Assembly (NCBI GenBank): GCA_003996215.1
Contig: QJPP01003120.1
Location: 62,001-126,000, forward strand
Length of the DNA: 64,000 nucleotides
Source: Jaltomata sinuosa
Lineage: Eukaryota; Streptophyta; Magnoliopsida; Solanales; Solanaceae
Direction: 5' to 3'
The translations under genes were made by a program, and so were the position numbers. Below the pieces are notes generated by a model, which did not search any database, was not told where the DNA came from, and saw only the letters and a program-made list of their open reading frames with translations. Shown piece after piece: positions 44,118 through 55,537 of this stretch (its first letter is position 1; every line of letters starts with the position of its first letter).

Positions 44118-45428
44118 TGCCACCCTCCATTATTTTTCCTTTATTCTCCCACAAAACCTCCACAAATCTCTCCCAAAATCCCCTAAATCTCCTATTTCTC
44201 CTAAAATCTTCTCGTTCTTCACCAAAACTCCATCACCATCACTACCTACCGGTTTCCACCACCTCATTTTCTGGTTAAAGTTCGGACACCATTGTTGGGC
44301 ACTCCAAAGCTTCAATTTTAGCTTTTTTCTCCCTCTTCTCTACTTGTAGTAAGTTCTCCAACATTAAATCAATGTTTTTAAGTAGATTGGGAACACTTAT
44401 TGTGAAGCATGCTAGTTTAATCTTCTATATTTATTGTGGGTGAGATTCAAAAGTTTTGGAACCCCAAATTTTGGGTATATTATTTATTTTTCTTATGATA
44501 AGCATGGTAGATCTTGTTGTTATGATAATGCTTGTGCTTTTCTTTAATTTTTAGCCCTGCTTTAGTGTTTTGGGGTGAAGTCTGAGTAACCCACTTGAGT
44601 TGATGCATGGTTTGGCCCTATGATAGATTGGGTGACATTATTCTTAAGGAAAATCATCATTCTTGCAAGGTTGTTGTTGAATCATGTTGATTGGACTAAA
44701 ATTTTTGTTACCATTGCGCCCATGTGTTGTTTCAATTGAATATGACTATCCGGTGATCATTTTGGTTGAGTGGAGTGAATTATTGTGCGTCAATGTGCCT
44801 ACGTGTTTCATAAAGGCTTGATATTTCTAATGATAGATGGGGCAACTTCCTTCTTAAGGTAAGTCAATGAGCCTATCTTTGAGTTTGAATTGTATTGAAA
44901 GATTTCGAGGAAGTTTAAGTACTCGGATGACTTGGTTAAGGTCAATTCATGCCTATGCCCTATGAAAATTGGTGTATGTGTCCTTATATTTGTGCATTCC
45001 ACAGGTGTTGCTCTACGACTCACATACATACTCATAGGAAAATAAGAAAATTGAAAAATTCCAACTATTTTCTTATGCTCGCATGGGACCCACAGATCTC
45101 CACGTGCAAAATGCACAAAGGATTGCACATCGTTGAAATTGTTTCCAGTTCACTGAGTTGAGGGTAGAAGGCTTGTGCAATGCGCACAATGGCTGGTGTG
45201 AATTGCACTTGCCTGTGCACCCTGAAGAAAAATCCACTCAAGTTTCTGATTACATGTGCAATGCACACTTCATTAGGTGTGGTCTGCGCATAAATCGCAT
45301 ATGTCATCAGTCAATTGATGTATTTTTCTTATCTTTTGCATTCCATTTCATTGTCTTCATTAAACTTCTTGTAGCATTTTCCTCTTCCATTACCCCTAAA
45401 TATACAAAAACAATAGTTTCTTTATCCT

Positions 45429-45433
45429 ATGAG
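45429..45433. repeat. Target site duplication ATGAG of LA (left)
   Basis: Paired with ATAAG at 60033-60037, differing by one G/A transition. Confidence 0.7.
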
Positions 45434-47979
45434 TGTAACACCCCAATAATCCTAAGCTAATACCCAAACCTTTTCCATGAGTCTAATGATCATTTCTCTA
45501 GTGTGGTGAGTGCTTTGTATGCGAATCATGTACATAAGAAACTCCTATCATCAAGTTAAGTTGCAAGCACCTCAACCAAAAGAGTTTTCATGTAACACTA
45601 AACTAGGGTCAACTTCAAACGACCATTTCTTATAGAATATAAAGCGTTAGATGGCCTAATACCAACCAAATTAAAGGTTTTTGAGTCTTTTTTCCAATGC
45701 CACCGACTACGTATTAATATGAGTCTGGAGTAAAATATTATGGGTATTTTACTGCAGCACTATCAGTGACTACAGACGGGATGACGAACTGTGGTTTTGA
45801 ACCATGGTATTTACTGTGACTCATGATTTCAGACCTGAACCTTAAAATTTTCATCTTCAAAACCACTGGTTGGTTCACGACCCATAGACCAAAACCACGG
45901 TTCGTAGAGTGACCCGTGGTTTGTCAAAATTTAGCTTTTCTTCCTTAGATTCCATGAGTGACTTGACGGGTCATCATTTTGAATGATGGTCCACCCTGTA
46001 ACTCATGGAATAACCTTTAGAGAGGTACCAAGTCCTCTAAATTCCACGAGTAGGTTGATGACCCATCAACCTATTCCACGACCCGTCCTTCCACCCGTAA
46101 TCCCTGAGGATTAGAGGATCCTCATATCCTAAACTCAGGAACCACGAGTCAGTGGACGTTCCATCTCCTAAATCATAGACCATAGAGTGAATCATGGTTT
46201 TGAGTTCCAGTAGACCCCCAGAAGTGGCATTTGAAACCACAGATCAGTTGACGGCTCGTCCTTTAGGATAATGGATCGTGGACTGACTCGTGGTTTCTGA
46301 AGCCAGCTTTTCCAAGCTTAAGTCCAGGGGTATTTTTGTAATTTCTCACTCTTTTAAATCCTATACTAAGTCATTTTAGGCCTATTTAGAAGGGTTTTTA
46401 TTCACACTTATCCTAAGTTCTCTCCCATTTTTTCAAACAAGTTCCAAAAGAAGAAAAGGAGTTCCATCTTCTCAAGCTTCAAGTTAGGGTTTCATCTCCA
46501 ACTCTCCATCCTCAAGTCCTAAGTTAAGAAAGGTTCAAGTTCAGGTATGTGAGTGTTCATTAAGGGTTTCATTTAACCCTTAATCCCAAATCCCCAAACC
46601 TTTACTTTGATTTAGCAAATTGTGAAATTAGGGTTTTTACCCAAATTGGGAAAAAGTTATGGGTTTTGTTTTAAAGCTTCAAATTCATGATTTCACATTT
46701 ATTACCCATGTTTCAATTGAAGTTTAGTAAGTATTTTCAAAAGCCCATATGTTAAGTATGAATTCTAGCATGATTTCTTTAAATTGCATGATTTCAAGTA
46801 TAAATTTGGCATGTTTAGATAACATGGTCTCTTGATTATGTTAGTGCATGCATAATTCTTCAAGTTATGATTTTAGAAAAGAAGGGATATCTTGAGTTAT
46901 GAACATGAACAACTTTAAGACTTATGATATGAATTTGCATGACATCATATATGTCTCTACCCTTTATGAATAGATTTGACATTAGATATGTCATTAGTTA
47001 TGATCAGTTCTGCATCCAGATGTGCCTCAGTATTATATGAACTATATGTATTATTTTGGGAGTAGTATTTAGCACTGAGTTGGATGGGGTGAGAGTACCC
47101 TTTGTCCAAAAACTACGTGCTCCCGTAGGTTTTAAGTCCCCTCAATTGGGCATCAGATTTAGTGATCACGTTGCAGTCATGCCTTTATACCTTGGCAAGG
47201 TATATTGGGTCCTTTTTATGGGGCATATACATAAGATTCCATGGAGTTCACATGGTGTATGTCGGTTTGAGAACCTCTCACAGAAAGAGTTTCAAGTTTA
47301 AAAATGTATTGACTCTTTACTTTCAGATTTCGGACTTACTACTTATGATTATGTTTTTAGCTTATGATATTGCATTGAGTCATTACATTGCAAATTTTAC
47401 TATTATCATATGATTTCAGCTTTAAGGATATTTTAACCATGTTTTATCACAAATTATGTATGATCTAAATTTTAAGCATGCTTTCAAGTATATTTTATTA
47501 TATCATATGCATATCTCACATACTCAGTACATTCCATAGTACTGACCGCATACTTCTTTGTGATGTATATATTATGATGTAGATCTTGTAGCCTACTCCC
47601 AGATTCGTGGTTAGTAGGTCAGCAACACATCCAGTCAGCTTGGTGAGTTCTCCTCATTCGAGGACTTGGAGTTTAGCTTTATTTCTTTATTTAGTTTGTT
47701 TATCCAGTATTTCAGTATTTAGAGTTAGCTGGGGTCCTGTTCCAGTAACTCGTCATTAGTAGAGGCTTTCAGATATAGAGTCAGATATTCAGTTATATTC
47801 AAATCTTAAATCTTAGACTTTATTTATATAACAGATTAAGTTGTTCATTACTTCAGTTGAACTTTCGTTCCCATGTTTTATTCAGTTTTTAAGTCATGCT
47901 AAGATCAGAGGGTTATCTTGAGATCACTCATGATCTTTGGTCCCATGTTACGTCCAGGGGGTATGCTCGAGGCATGAAA
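45434..47979 (+). mobile_element. LA 5' LTR (2.5 kb)
   Basis: Begins TGTAACACCCC. Close match along its length to 57512-60032. The end reads GAGGCATGAAA; the 3' copy reads GGGGCATGATA, both decayed from the usual CA end. A diffuse cluster of GACCCGTGG and GACGGACCGTGG words spans about 45757-46310. ORFs such as 47056-47301 recur in the other LTR but are incidental. Related to the D and E LTRs. A primer site with one change (TGCTATCAGAGC, 47984-47995) follows. Confidence 0.9.
45757..46310 (+). repeat. Degenerate ACGACCCGT/ACGGACCGTGG blocks, LA 5' LTR
   Basis: Repeated words such as GGTTCACGACCC, GTGACCCGTGGTTT, TTGACGGGTCATC and GTGGACTGACTCGTGG at roughly 90-110 bp spacing. The same set is at 57835-58385 in the 3' LTR, for example the pair near 58216 and 58311 starting GGAACCACG. 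Confidence 0.6.
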
Positions 47980-48193
47980 AACTTGCTATCAGAGCATCAG
48001 ATTCAAGAGTCCTAGGTTGTCTGCAAGCCGCATCAAGTAGAGTCTCTTTCATATGTGTGAAGCGCGCCACACTTATGAGGGGGAGTCTATGAGATGTTTT
48101 AGGAAAAAACTTCAATTCCTTCATATTCACTATTGTGTAATAGAGTTTAACTCTATTTACCTTTCTAATCCATTCCTTATGCATTTTAGATAA

Positions 48194-48643
48194 ATGCCTC
48201 CGCGAAGAAACCCTAGGAGGAATCCAAACCACGAGGTTATGAATGCGGAGTTTCAGGAAGCCATCCGTATGTTGTCTTAAGCCATGACTGCTCAGTTGAA
48301 TGAGAAAGAGAAACTGAAGAAGGGGAAGAGAAAGAACAAGAAGACCAGGACATGGAACCATGACCCTAGTCAGCAGAAAATGAGAAGTAGGAACCGGTCA
48401 TCTTTTCAGCAGAAGTCATCCGGACCAACCCCATCCCCAGTTAGCACACCTGCACTCGATTCTCAGTCTTGTCATGAAAGGGCTCCGAAGACCTTGAGGT
48501 ACCCTCGTTGTAGTAGTTGTGGTAAGTTTCACCTAGGTGAGTGCCTTGCTAGCAAAGAGGGTTGTTTTAGGTGTGGTCAGTTAGGCCATAGGATCAAGTA
48601 TTTCCCCTTAACTAAGCAGAGCAACAGTGGTGTTCAGCTCTAA
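48194..48643 (+). pseudogene. LA gag remnant with zinc knuckle, core deleted
   Basis: ATG at 48194 opens MPPRRNPRRNPNHEVMNAEF, like E's gag. A TAA follows at 48278-48280. The same frame resumes at MTAQLNEKEKLKKGKRK, moving straight to a basic linker without the capsid core seen in D. Then come a first CxxC-H-C cluster (CSSCGKFHLGEC) and a knuckle, CFRCGQLGHRIKYF, whose last Cys is Phe. The leader 47996-48193 has the shared TGTGTGAAGCGCGCCACA block (48055-48072). It cannot encode a working capsid. Confidence 0.82.
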
Positions 48644-49993
48644 AACCAATTCCTTTCATTATCTAGCCATCCAGGTCATAGTATTCCTCCAGAAGATGAA
48701 TCAGCTATGTCACTAGATTTCTTCCTTTATGCATCTATAGTGCCCAGACCCCTATTCTTGTATGGTTGTGAGATGGCTTAGCTTAGAACAAACAGTGATA
48801 GAGGAATATAGCATCGCGATGGGTAGTATAAATAGAGAGTTATGGGTTGTTAGAACCATGTAAGCTTGACATGTTTTTGCAAGGGATAGGTTGTAAGTTA
48901 AGGAATGTGGGATGTACAACCCTTATATGAAATAGAAAGGTTGAGGCCAAGACTTCTAGGCAAGGGAGAGCCTTAAACTATATAAAGAAGTGTACACTCA
49001 GACTAACTTCTAGGGTAGTGTTTGCTCTATTAGAGGAAAATGATCATAGTTCATTTTAGAGGTTAGTAACAGATCCTTAGAATTAGAAAGGTAGCATGAG
49101 TCTAAGGGGGAAATAGTGGGATGTAGAATCAGTTAGATTTTTTAGGCTCAGGTAGTGATGATAAGGAGTGAGAGAACATAGTTAGGGGGGAGCAGAAGCT
49201 TATTTCCATCCTAGCATCATAAGTATACTTTTGTCATCACGATACCTTTTGCTTGCCTTGTGTGTTGGTGCCATAGTCATATTTAAAATTTACGCACTTT
49301 ATTCAGATTCACGCTCATATTCAGCTCCTAGAATGACAAGTGATTACTTTAGACAATGACCCTACTCTTACTCTACGATTCTAAAAATCCCAGCTTTATG
49401 CCCTAAGGCTCGTTACTTATGTAAACTTCTGTCTCTCGGTATGCTCAGTCCTATTTAATCAGTTCATTCTTCAGACATGCCCTAATGACTAATCAAATCA
49501 TGCTACGCTAAGTATGTGCTCATACCAGAGATCTCGAATAATTCATACTTGTGATTTCCTTACTCTAACCATGCTTTGTAAATCCAGGATGTGAAACACT
49601 CATGCCCTTTTAACTCGACTTCTCATACCTCACCTTGAGTGTCTAGATCAAGATAAGTATAAGTCAAGACCGATAAATATTTCTTCATTCATGATACTCA
49701 TGCTCCCACTCTACTCCTTCAGCGATTTTGGCTTATGTTGTCATAGGTGTTTGTGAAGGAAGCTAAGTAGTAGATTAGATATGAAGTAGTAGATTTTCCC
49801 TTTTGGTATGCTTATTCCACCTTAGCTTCTAGGTGTGGATAAATTATGTGGCGACGATCATTCATGCATAATAGTTAGATGAGTAATTTTGATGTGCCTC
49901 TGTGTGGGAGTTCTTGAAGTTACAGTTTCTAGATATGCTAGGGAAAAGGAGAAAAGTCTTTGATAGTGTGAACTATAAAATCATAAGGTGAAC
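48644..49993 (+). other. LA interior, left part, non-coding
   Basis: No recognisable protease, RT or integrase in any frame. AT-rich with short ORFs only. Together with 56911-57511 this is all that remains of the region where pol should be. Confidence 0.7.
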
Positions 49994-49998
49994 ATAGT
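49994..49998. repeat. Target site duplication ATAGT of ATH3 (left)
   Basis: Perfect match to 56906-56910. Joining 49998 to 56911 gives continuous LA sequence. Confidence 0.93.
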
Positions 49999-50166
49999 TG
50001 ATGTGCCGCCATTTTATGGCACTTTCGACTCCTTTTAACTAAGAACAATCGTACGTTTTCAAGCAACCGTCGTCGTTTTTTATGGTTTTATGTTATATTC
50101 GTAGGAAATGGAGACAAACACGGAAACGGAAGGAAATACGAGCAAAAAGACATTCTGGATAAGATG

Positions 50167-50402
50167 ACGGCCTGAGTGACGGTCCGTCACACATGTGACG
50201 GTCCGTCACAGAGACTGTCAAGTGGTGGCAGGCCACTGCCTAGGGGTGATGGCCGCCATGACGGTCCGTCTAGGTGGTGACGGTCCGTCACAGTGACCGT
50301 CAAGTTGAGCTGCACCACTGCCTAGTGGTGACGGCCAAGGCGACGGTCCGTCAAGCCAGTGACGGTCCGTCAGCCTGGCCGTTAAGTTGAGACAGTCGGC
50401 GA
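50167..50402 (+). repeat. Three tandem 82-bp blocks of paired GACGGTCCGTC words
   Basis: GACGGTCCGTC occurs at 50178, 50198, 50260, 50279, 50342 and 50361, as three pairs about 20 bp apart repeating every 82 bp. Each pair is followed by a GACYGTCAAGT-type half word, and the first two by CCACTGCCTAG. In the 3' LTR the words start at 55718, 55737, 55788, 55807, 55870 and 55889, so the first block is 70 bp there. The last pair has decayed (GATGGTCCGTC, GATGGTCCATC). Confidence 0.92.
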
Positions 50403-50443
50403 TGCGGAATCTGAGCATTTTTGGGATTTGTTTCCTAGACTCC

Positions 50444-50451
50444 TATAAATA
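50444..50451 (+). promoter_or_regulatory. TATA box of ATH3 5' LTR
   Basis: TATAAATA, 73 bp after the last GACGGTCCGTC word; repeated at 55972-55979 in the 3' LTR. Likely start of the element's transcript shortly after. Confidence 0.65.
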
Positions 50452-51383
50452 CCCTATGTTAGGTTTATTTTACATGTCAAGCTTTTTACAATAGTTCTCC
50501 CAATAGTTTTAGGAGAGACTTTGAGGGCAAGAAACACGTTTTCTTGGTCTTGAAAATGTGTTCTTGATTTGTTCTTGGGATCTTTGTTTTCTTGTTCTTG
50601 GAATAATTGAAGATTGTTTTCACTATATTGTAAGGATCTCTTTTCTTTATTATGAATATGACTTTCTTCTATTCTTCTACAAGCATGATTAACTAAACCT
50701 CCCACAACTAGGGTTGTGGTAGCCATGGCAAGAGTAGCAAGATAGATTTCGGGCAACGACGGGTTCAATATATATGTTGTCACGTTGTTAATCATTCATT
50801 ATTGAACGTTTTCTAGTGGTTGCAAACATTAGAACATGCCTAGGTTTAAATTTGCTTGAGTAAAGAGATTAAAATCGGGAAACTTGATTAACGACGAGGA
50901 TTCGAGACTACCAACTCTCGTCTTATGATTAATGCTATAACTAGATTAATCTACTTGATGTTTAGGATTGAAATCTAAAAGCACACCTTTTCAAGTTCGA
51001 GAGAATTGAAAAGTAAATTCGTCTATTTGGTTGAGAAACGTTTAGATGATACCATTAATTCAATCACATCGTGACACACATATAGAAAGAACCCGGCTAA
51101 GCTTAGAATCGACATTGTTACAACGCCATGGTGAACACTTCCCTAGTTCTCTCTCATCTTGATTTTCACTCATACATTATTGTTCGTTTTGTTTACACAT
51201 CGTTCACGCAAAACCTCCCCTTTCTTTATCAGAAACTATTGACCATTAGTCAACTAATTCACTAACGACTTAATTCTCACCATATTCTCTGTGGGATCGA
51301 CCCCAACCTTTGTTGGGTTCTATATTTGACAACGATCGCTTACGCTTCTTAATTGGAGTGGTACTTTGAGCGTTATCAAATTT

Positions 51384-51401
51384 TGGCGCCGTTGCGGGGG
51401 A
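51384..51401 (+). other. ATH3 primer binding site (tRNA-Asp)
   Basis: TGGCGCCGTTGCGGGGGA, one mismatch to the complement of the plant tRNA-Asp 3' end, five bases past the LTR. Typical of Athila-type elements. Confidence 0.88.
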
Positions 51402-51507
51402 ATACGGTTGTTTATTAAGTCCGGTGTGTTTATTTGACTCTTAGTCATACTTTTTTGCTTTTACGTTTATTTGTTGTTTTTGTTTTTGACAGGGTACAAA
51501 GTTGTGC

Positions 51508-52209
51508 ATGCCAAGTACCCAGTGCTCGGGTGAATCAACATTACCTTATGACCCCGAGATTGCTAGAACGTTAAGGCGGAATATGGCCGCACAACAAGAG
51601 GCAGCAAGGCTCGCTGCAGAACTGCAGGCCCAACACAATTTGAATGCTGGTGGTCTGCAGGACGATGTTATACTGAATGATGAGGATATCGACTTTGATG
51701 GAGTTGGCGCTACGGGCGCCATTGCTCTTCCACCGCTAGTGCCCGGAGCCAAGTGCAACATCACTAGCACGATGATCCAGCTATTGAACTTGAGAGGACT
51801 GTTCCGTGGTGCCGCTGGTGATGATCCAAACCGGCACCTGATGAATTTCGTGGGCATCTGCAAGTTGTTTGAGTTGCCTGGAGTAAGTCAGACGGCAATC
51901 AGGCTCATGTTGTTTCCATTGTCTCTGTCTGATGAGGCAGCATTGTGGTTGACAGAGCTGACCCCCGACTCTATCACAACTTGGGGAGAGTTGAAAGGAG
52001 CTTTCCTAGAAAGGTTCTTTCCTCCCTCTAGGATGATACAGTTGAGGGATGAAATCAGTAATTTCAGACAACAACCCCACGAAGCTTTACATGAGACTTG
52101 GTTGCGGTTCAAGAAGAAGCTGACACAATGCCCGAACCATCAGTTGACCGACAACTTCTTGATGCAGATGTTCTACAGGGCACTGATTCGGCTACCAAGC
52201 CGACATTAG
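51508..52209 (+). pseudogene. ATH3 gag, N-terminal frame
   Basis: I prefer the Met at 51508 (MPSTQCSGESTLPYDPEIAR) over the one at 51502. The capsid core reads ITSTMIQLLNLRGLFRGAAG, LMLFPLSLSDEAALWLTEL, then WGELKGAFLERFFPPSRMIQ and HETWLRFKKKLTQCPNH, a clear Retrotrans_gag pattern. A frame change near 52182-52187 sends this frame to a stop at 52207-52209, while the gag sequence continues in another frame. Otherwise well preserved, and no other disabling change is seen. Matches ATH2 gag 41142-41480. Confidence 0.9.
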
Positions 52210-53912
52210 ACAACGCAGCAGGTGGTGCATTCATGGGCCTCACTTTTGTTGAGGCCACAACTACTTTGGACAGGCTCACCAAAACCAACAGGGCCTGGCA
52301 TACACGGGATACAGAGGTTGCAGCTAGCACTTATGCAGTTGGTATGTCAGCTGAGCAGCGCAGAAAAGATGAGGAACGCGACCAAGACATGGCGCATCTG
52401 AAAACGCAGTTGGACCTACTGACAAAGCACTTGTTTTCAGGAGGTATGGAGAAGGTAAAAGCTGTGGGTTCCCAAGGTAGAGCAGCAGAGTTGGAAACTG
52501 ATGAGGAGGCAAATTACTTGGGGGGTTTCCAGGCCAATGGCCAAGGAAACCAAGGTCGGACCTATCAGAAGGACAACTTCTACGAAAAAGCTGGTTACAG
52601 AGATCGCGAACAAGGAAAATGGAGGAATAACACTGATAGAGGTGGGTTGTATGTACCACCTGGTAATCGGGATAAAGCTAGCAACGAGGCAGGGACTTCC
52701 AAGCTAGAGAACATGATGGCGAAGATGCTGCTGAAGGTAGAATCGACTGACTCTGGGGTGAAGGAGATAAGGACTGAGTTATCGGCCATGAGTCAAATAG
52801 TGAAGGCGCATTCCACTTCGATTAAGCAATTGGAGCAGCAAGTGGGCTTAATCTCGGCATCTCTAAACCCAAGGAAGACAGGTACCTTGCCGAGTGACAC
52901 GATTCAAAACTCGAGGAATGACGCAAGCTGTATGGCGATCACTACAAAAAGCGGCAAAATATTACCGGAATCACATCCGGTAATTCAGACTCAAGTTGAG
53001 GGTGATGACGCCAACGACAAAGAGGTTGAAGAGGCTACTCAAAAGCCCGCGGAGAAAAGCAAGGAAGCTGAAAAGCTTCCAACTATGATGCCTCGACCAC
53101 CACCTCCCTTCCCACAACGCCTGAAGAAGAAAACGGAAGATGGTAAGTTCCTGAATTTTCTGACCATGCTCAAACAGATATCAATAAACATCCCATTGGT
53201 GGAAGCGCTTGAACAAATGCCCGGATATGCCAAGTTCATGAAGGACTTGATTACAAAGAAGAGGTCGGTAAGTTTCGAACCAGAAGATAACCTCCACCAC
53301 TGCGGCGCTATTTTCTCAAGGTCGTTAGTCGAAAAGAAGGAAGACCCAGGCGCGTTTACTATTCCCTGCACCATTGGGAAGCTCAACTTCGGGAAAGCCT
53401 TATGTGATCTTGGTGCTAGCATCAACTTGATGCCGCTAGCAGTCTACAAGCAATTGGGCTTGGGAGCACCTAAACCAACATCCATGAGAGTGTTGATGGT
53501 TGACCATTCGGTAAAGCGACCGGTGGGAATATTGTCCGATGTGCTAGTTAAGGTTGGTAAGCTTATATTCCCCGCTGACTTTGTGATCTTGGATTGCGAA
53601 GTGGATTTTGAAGTTCCCATAATATTGGGACGACCATTGTTAGCTACGGCAAGAGTATTGGTTGACATGGAAAGAAACGAACTGACCTTCAGGCTAAACA
53701 ATGAAGTTGTCAAGTTCGATGTGTCCAAATTGATGAAGCAACCAAGGGACATGAGGGTGGTCGCGGTCGTCAATGTCATTGAGGAAGTTTCGGCGGATGT
53801 GTATCTCGAGGAGAAGGGTATGGTTGAGACCCGAGCTGTTATGAGAATAAAGTTGGGATCGCAAGAAGAGAAACCTGTAGAGGAAGGCGGTGAAAATAGA
53901 TCAAGGAAATGA
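52188..53912 (+). CDS. ATH3 gag C-terminal part and aspartic protease
   Basis: Open from the frame-change point to a TGA at 53910-53912. The track of similarity begins at SATKPTLDNAAGGAFMG; the in-frame Met at 52098 is an out-of-frame overlap, not a likely start. A low-complexity middle follows, then LPTMMPRPPPPFPQRLKKKT, then the protease: CDLGASINLMPL with intact D-x-G, VGKLIFPADFVILDCEVDFE and PIILGRPLLATARVLVD. The C-terminus is charged. The protease should be catalytically plausible if translated, but reaching it from gag needs passage of the frame change. No RT, RNase H or integrase follows. Confidence 0.85.
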   Translation, partial: SATKPTLDNAAGGAFMGLTFVEATTTLDRLTKTNRAWHTRDTEVAASTYAVGMSAEQRRKDEERDQDMAHLKTQLDLLTKHLFSGGMEKVKAVGSQGRAAELETDEEANYLGGFQANGQGNQGRTYQKDNFYEKAGYRDREQGKWRNNTDRGGLYVPPGNRDKASNEAGTSKLENMMAKMLLKVESTDSGVKEIRTELSAMSQIVKAHSTSIKQLEQQVGLISASLNPRKTGTLPSDTIQNSRNDASCMAITTKSGKILPESHPVIQTQVEGDDANDKEVEEATQKPAEKSKEAEKLPTMMPRPPPPFPQRLKKKTEDGKFLNFLTMLKQISINIPLVEALEQMPGYAKFMKDLITKKRSVSFEPEDNLHHCGAIFSRSLVEKKEDPGAFTIPCTIGKLNFGKALCDLGASINLMPLAVYKQLGLGAPKPTSMRVLMVDHSVKRPVGILSDVLVKVGKLIFPADFVILDCEVDFEVPIILGRPLLATARVLVDMERNELTFRLNNEVVKFDVSKLMKQPRDMRVVAVVNVIEEVSADVYLEEKGMVETRAVMRIKLGSQEEKPVEEGGENRSRK

Positions 53913-55537
53913 AAACACCGCAAGAGAATCTGCAAAGAAAGAGCGAAGAAGTTGTCGCGACTAGCTATGGAGCCAATAAAAGAGGAAGCTGGAACGCAAC
54001 ATGAGGTTGTCGCGTGCACACACTCCATCGAGTTCTCCTGCTTTGGAGACCCTGGCGGTCTCCAACATCATGTCAGAATCTGAGTCCTATGGACTTCACA
54101 GGTATTCCTTATTCTCACAGTTTAGTTTTCACATGTATGCATTGGGGACAATGCATGAGTCTAAGTTGAGGGTGTTTGGAAACCTGTGAGTCACCACCGA
54201 GGGTTTTTGTTGCCGAGTTCTTTTCCCTCCGGTGCGCTATCTAGTAGAACCGGCATGTTTAGGTTGTCGTTTAAATTTTTAGTTGTTTTCTAGTGTCTAT
54301 AGCAAGCATCATGGCGTTTTTCTTGACTAAAAGAAGCCCCCGCTGAAAAATTTTCTGGTTTTGAGCTTATGTTGAAACGATTGACTGTCTGGATCCTGGA
54401 ATGTCATTGTGTGATTATGATAGGAATAAGTATGCCTAAGCCGAGCGGTTGTCTTGATAGTCGGTAGTGGTATAGTTTCTTAGTGCAAAGTGTGTGTGAG
54501 CGTATTGTTATAAATTCTTACTCTGTGCATGCATCTAGAACTTGCCCGGTCTATTTTGTTGAGTTCGAAGTTGGTTGCTTAGGAAAGGATCACAGGCCCT
54601 TTTTGTGTGCAGTCCACTTAACCTATAAGACCGTCCAAATGTAAATAATCTCTTTGATCCCTGTCTGAGCCATAATTGACCCTGTTCGTTCAATAACCTG
54701 TCACCGTTCATGTTTAACTTTGAATCCTTGTTTTGGCCCTGGTCCTTCCTTGGACATCGTGCACCTCAGCTCAGGCAATCAGCCTAAGTTGAGGGTGGCT
54801 ACTATAGAGGTGAATGATAAGAAAAAGAGGATGGAGAAGATTGGTTGTGAATAGAATGAAAATTCGGGTGTGTGCCTAAGAAAAGAAAAAGAAAAATAAA
54901 AAGAGATGAAAAAGATCGAAAAAGTAATAAAAAGAATTGTCAATATAAAGGGGCCGCACCTGTAGCTAGAGAGAAGGAAATAAAAAGGTGAATAAGGATG
55001 GACAAAGTAAAGTTATGTGGTAACAAGACGTCGGTGGTTCCAAGGAGGGCTTAGTCACTAACCCCTAAACGTATCCTACCTGCACCTGAAGCCTCATTAC
55101 AAACCAAAACAAGTCTTGTAGTGATCCTGAGCGGCTTTCTGAAGAACTGAAATAGAATAGTAAGGGCAAGCCTATGGTATCGCATGTGCATTGTTCAAAA
55201 TCGTTTGTGAGTGTGAGCGCTTACCTAGTCCCAAATCTTGTGTTGGACTTCTTTGTGGTGAGGGCACCAAGATTTATGTATTGTCTATTGATTGTTAGGA
55301 TAGCTGCGCGTGTGTATGTAGAATGTTCTATCATATCGGAATGACATGTTTGGATCCATGCAAGTTAGTGTTTCATACATTTGTGTGCTACGAGGGAGCT
55401 TGAATTAAAATTGAATAAGATGTTGAATGACCATGAGTTGCTAGAGACACGAGTTTGTTTTCATAGTTGAGTCGTCGTGTTGTTTTCCTTTTATGTTATG
55501 TTGCTTGAGGACAAGCGAACGTCTAAGTTGAGGGTGT
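53913..55537 (+). other. ATH3 3' non-coding region and polypurine tract
   Basis: About 1.6 kb without pol or ORF3; the ORF at 54001-54189 is incidental. Contains an A-rich stretch (about 54880-54940) and, at the end, GAGGACAAGCGAACG with a purine-rich AGTTGAGGGTG tract just before the LTR. The matching part of ATH2 lies at about 62500-63794. Confidence 0.75.

Larger units (their letters stand above)
43537..45433 (+). other. ATH2 spacer between protease and ORF3
   Basis: There is no RT, RNase H or integrase. It holds a CG-rich word cluster (43774-44009), a TATA-like box (44111-44117), a pyrimidine-rich leader-like stretch (44125-44340), a GTAAGT donor-like site (44349) and a second cluster of TGTGCAATGCGCAC words (about 45085-45310). 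It is interrupted at 45433 by LA and continues at 60038. Small ORFs here look incidental. Confidence 0.6.
49999..51378 (+). mobile_element. ATH3 5' LTR
   Basis: TGATGTGCCGCC...GTTATCA, 1380 bp. Nearly identical to 55538-56905 by eye; net length difference 12 bp, most of it in the tandem block region. TATAAATA is at 50444-50451. The U5 part holds pyrimidine-rich stretches and no gene. Confidence 0.95.

Noticed and set aside
45158..45460. 100-codon ORF in the ATH2 spacer
   Set aside because: It spans the LA insertion border at 45434 and has no recognisable domain.
50167..50402. CRISPR-like regular repeats
   Set aside because: Plant LTR context, near-palindromic words in paired 82-bp blocks, similar rather than unique spacers, no cas genes.
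53444..54028. 194-codon minus-strand ORF
   Set aside because: Antisense shadow of the ATH3 protease; no start context or domain of its own.
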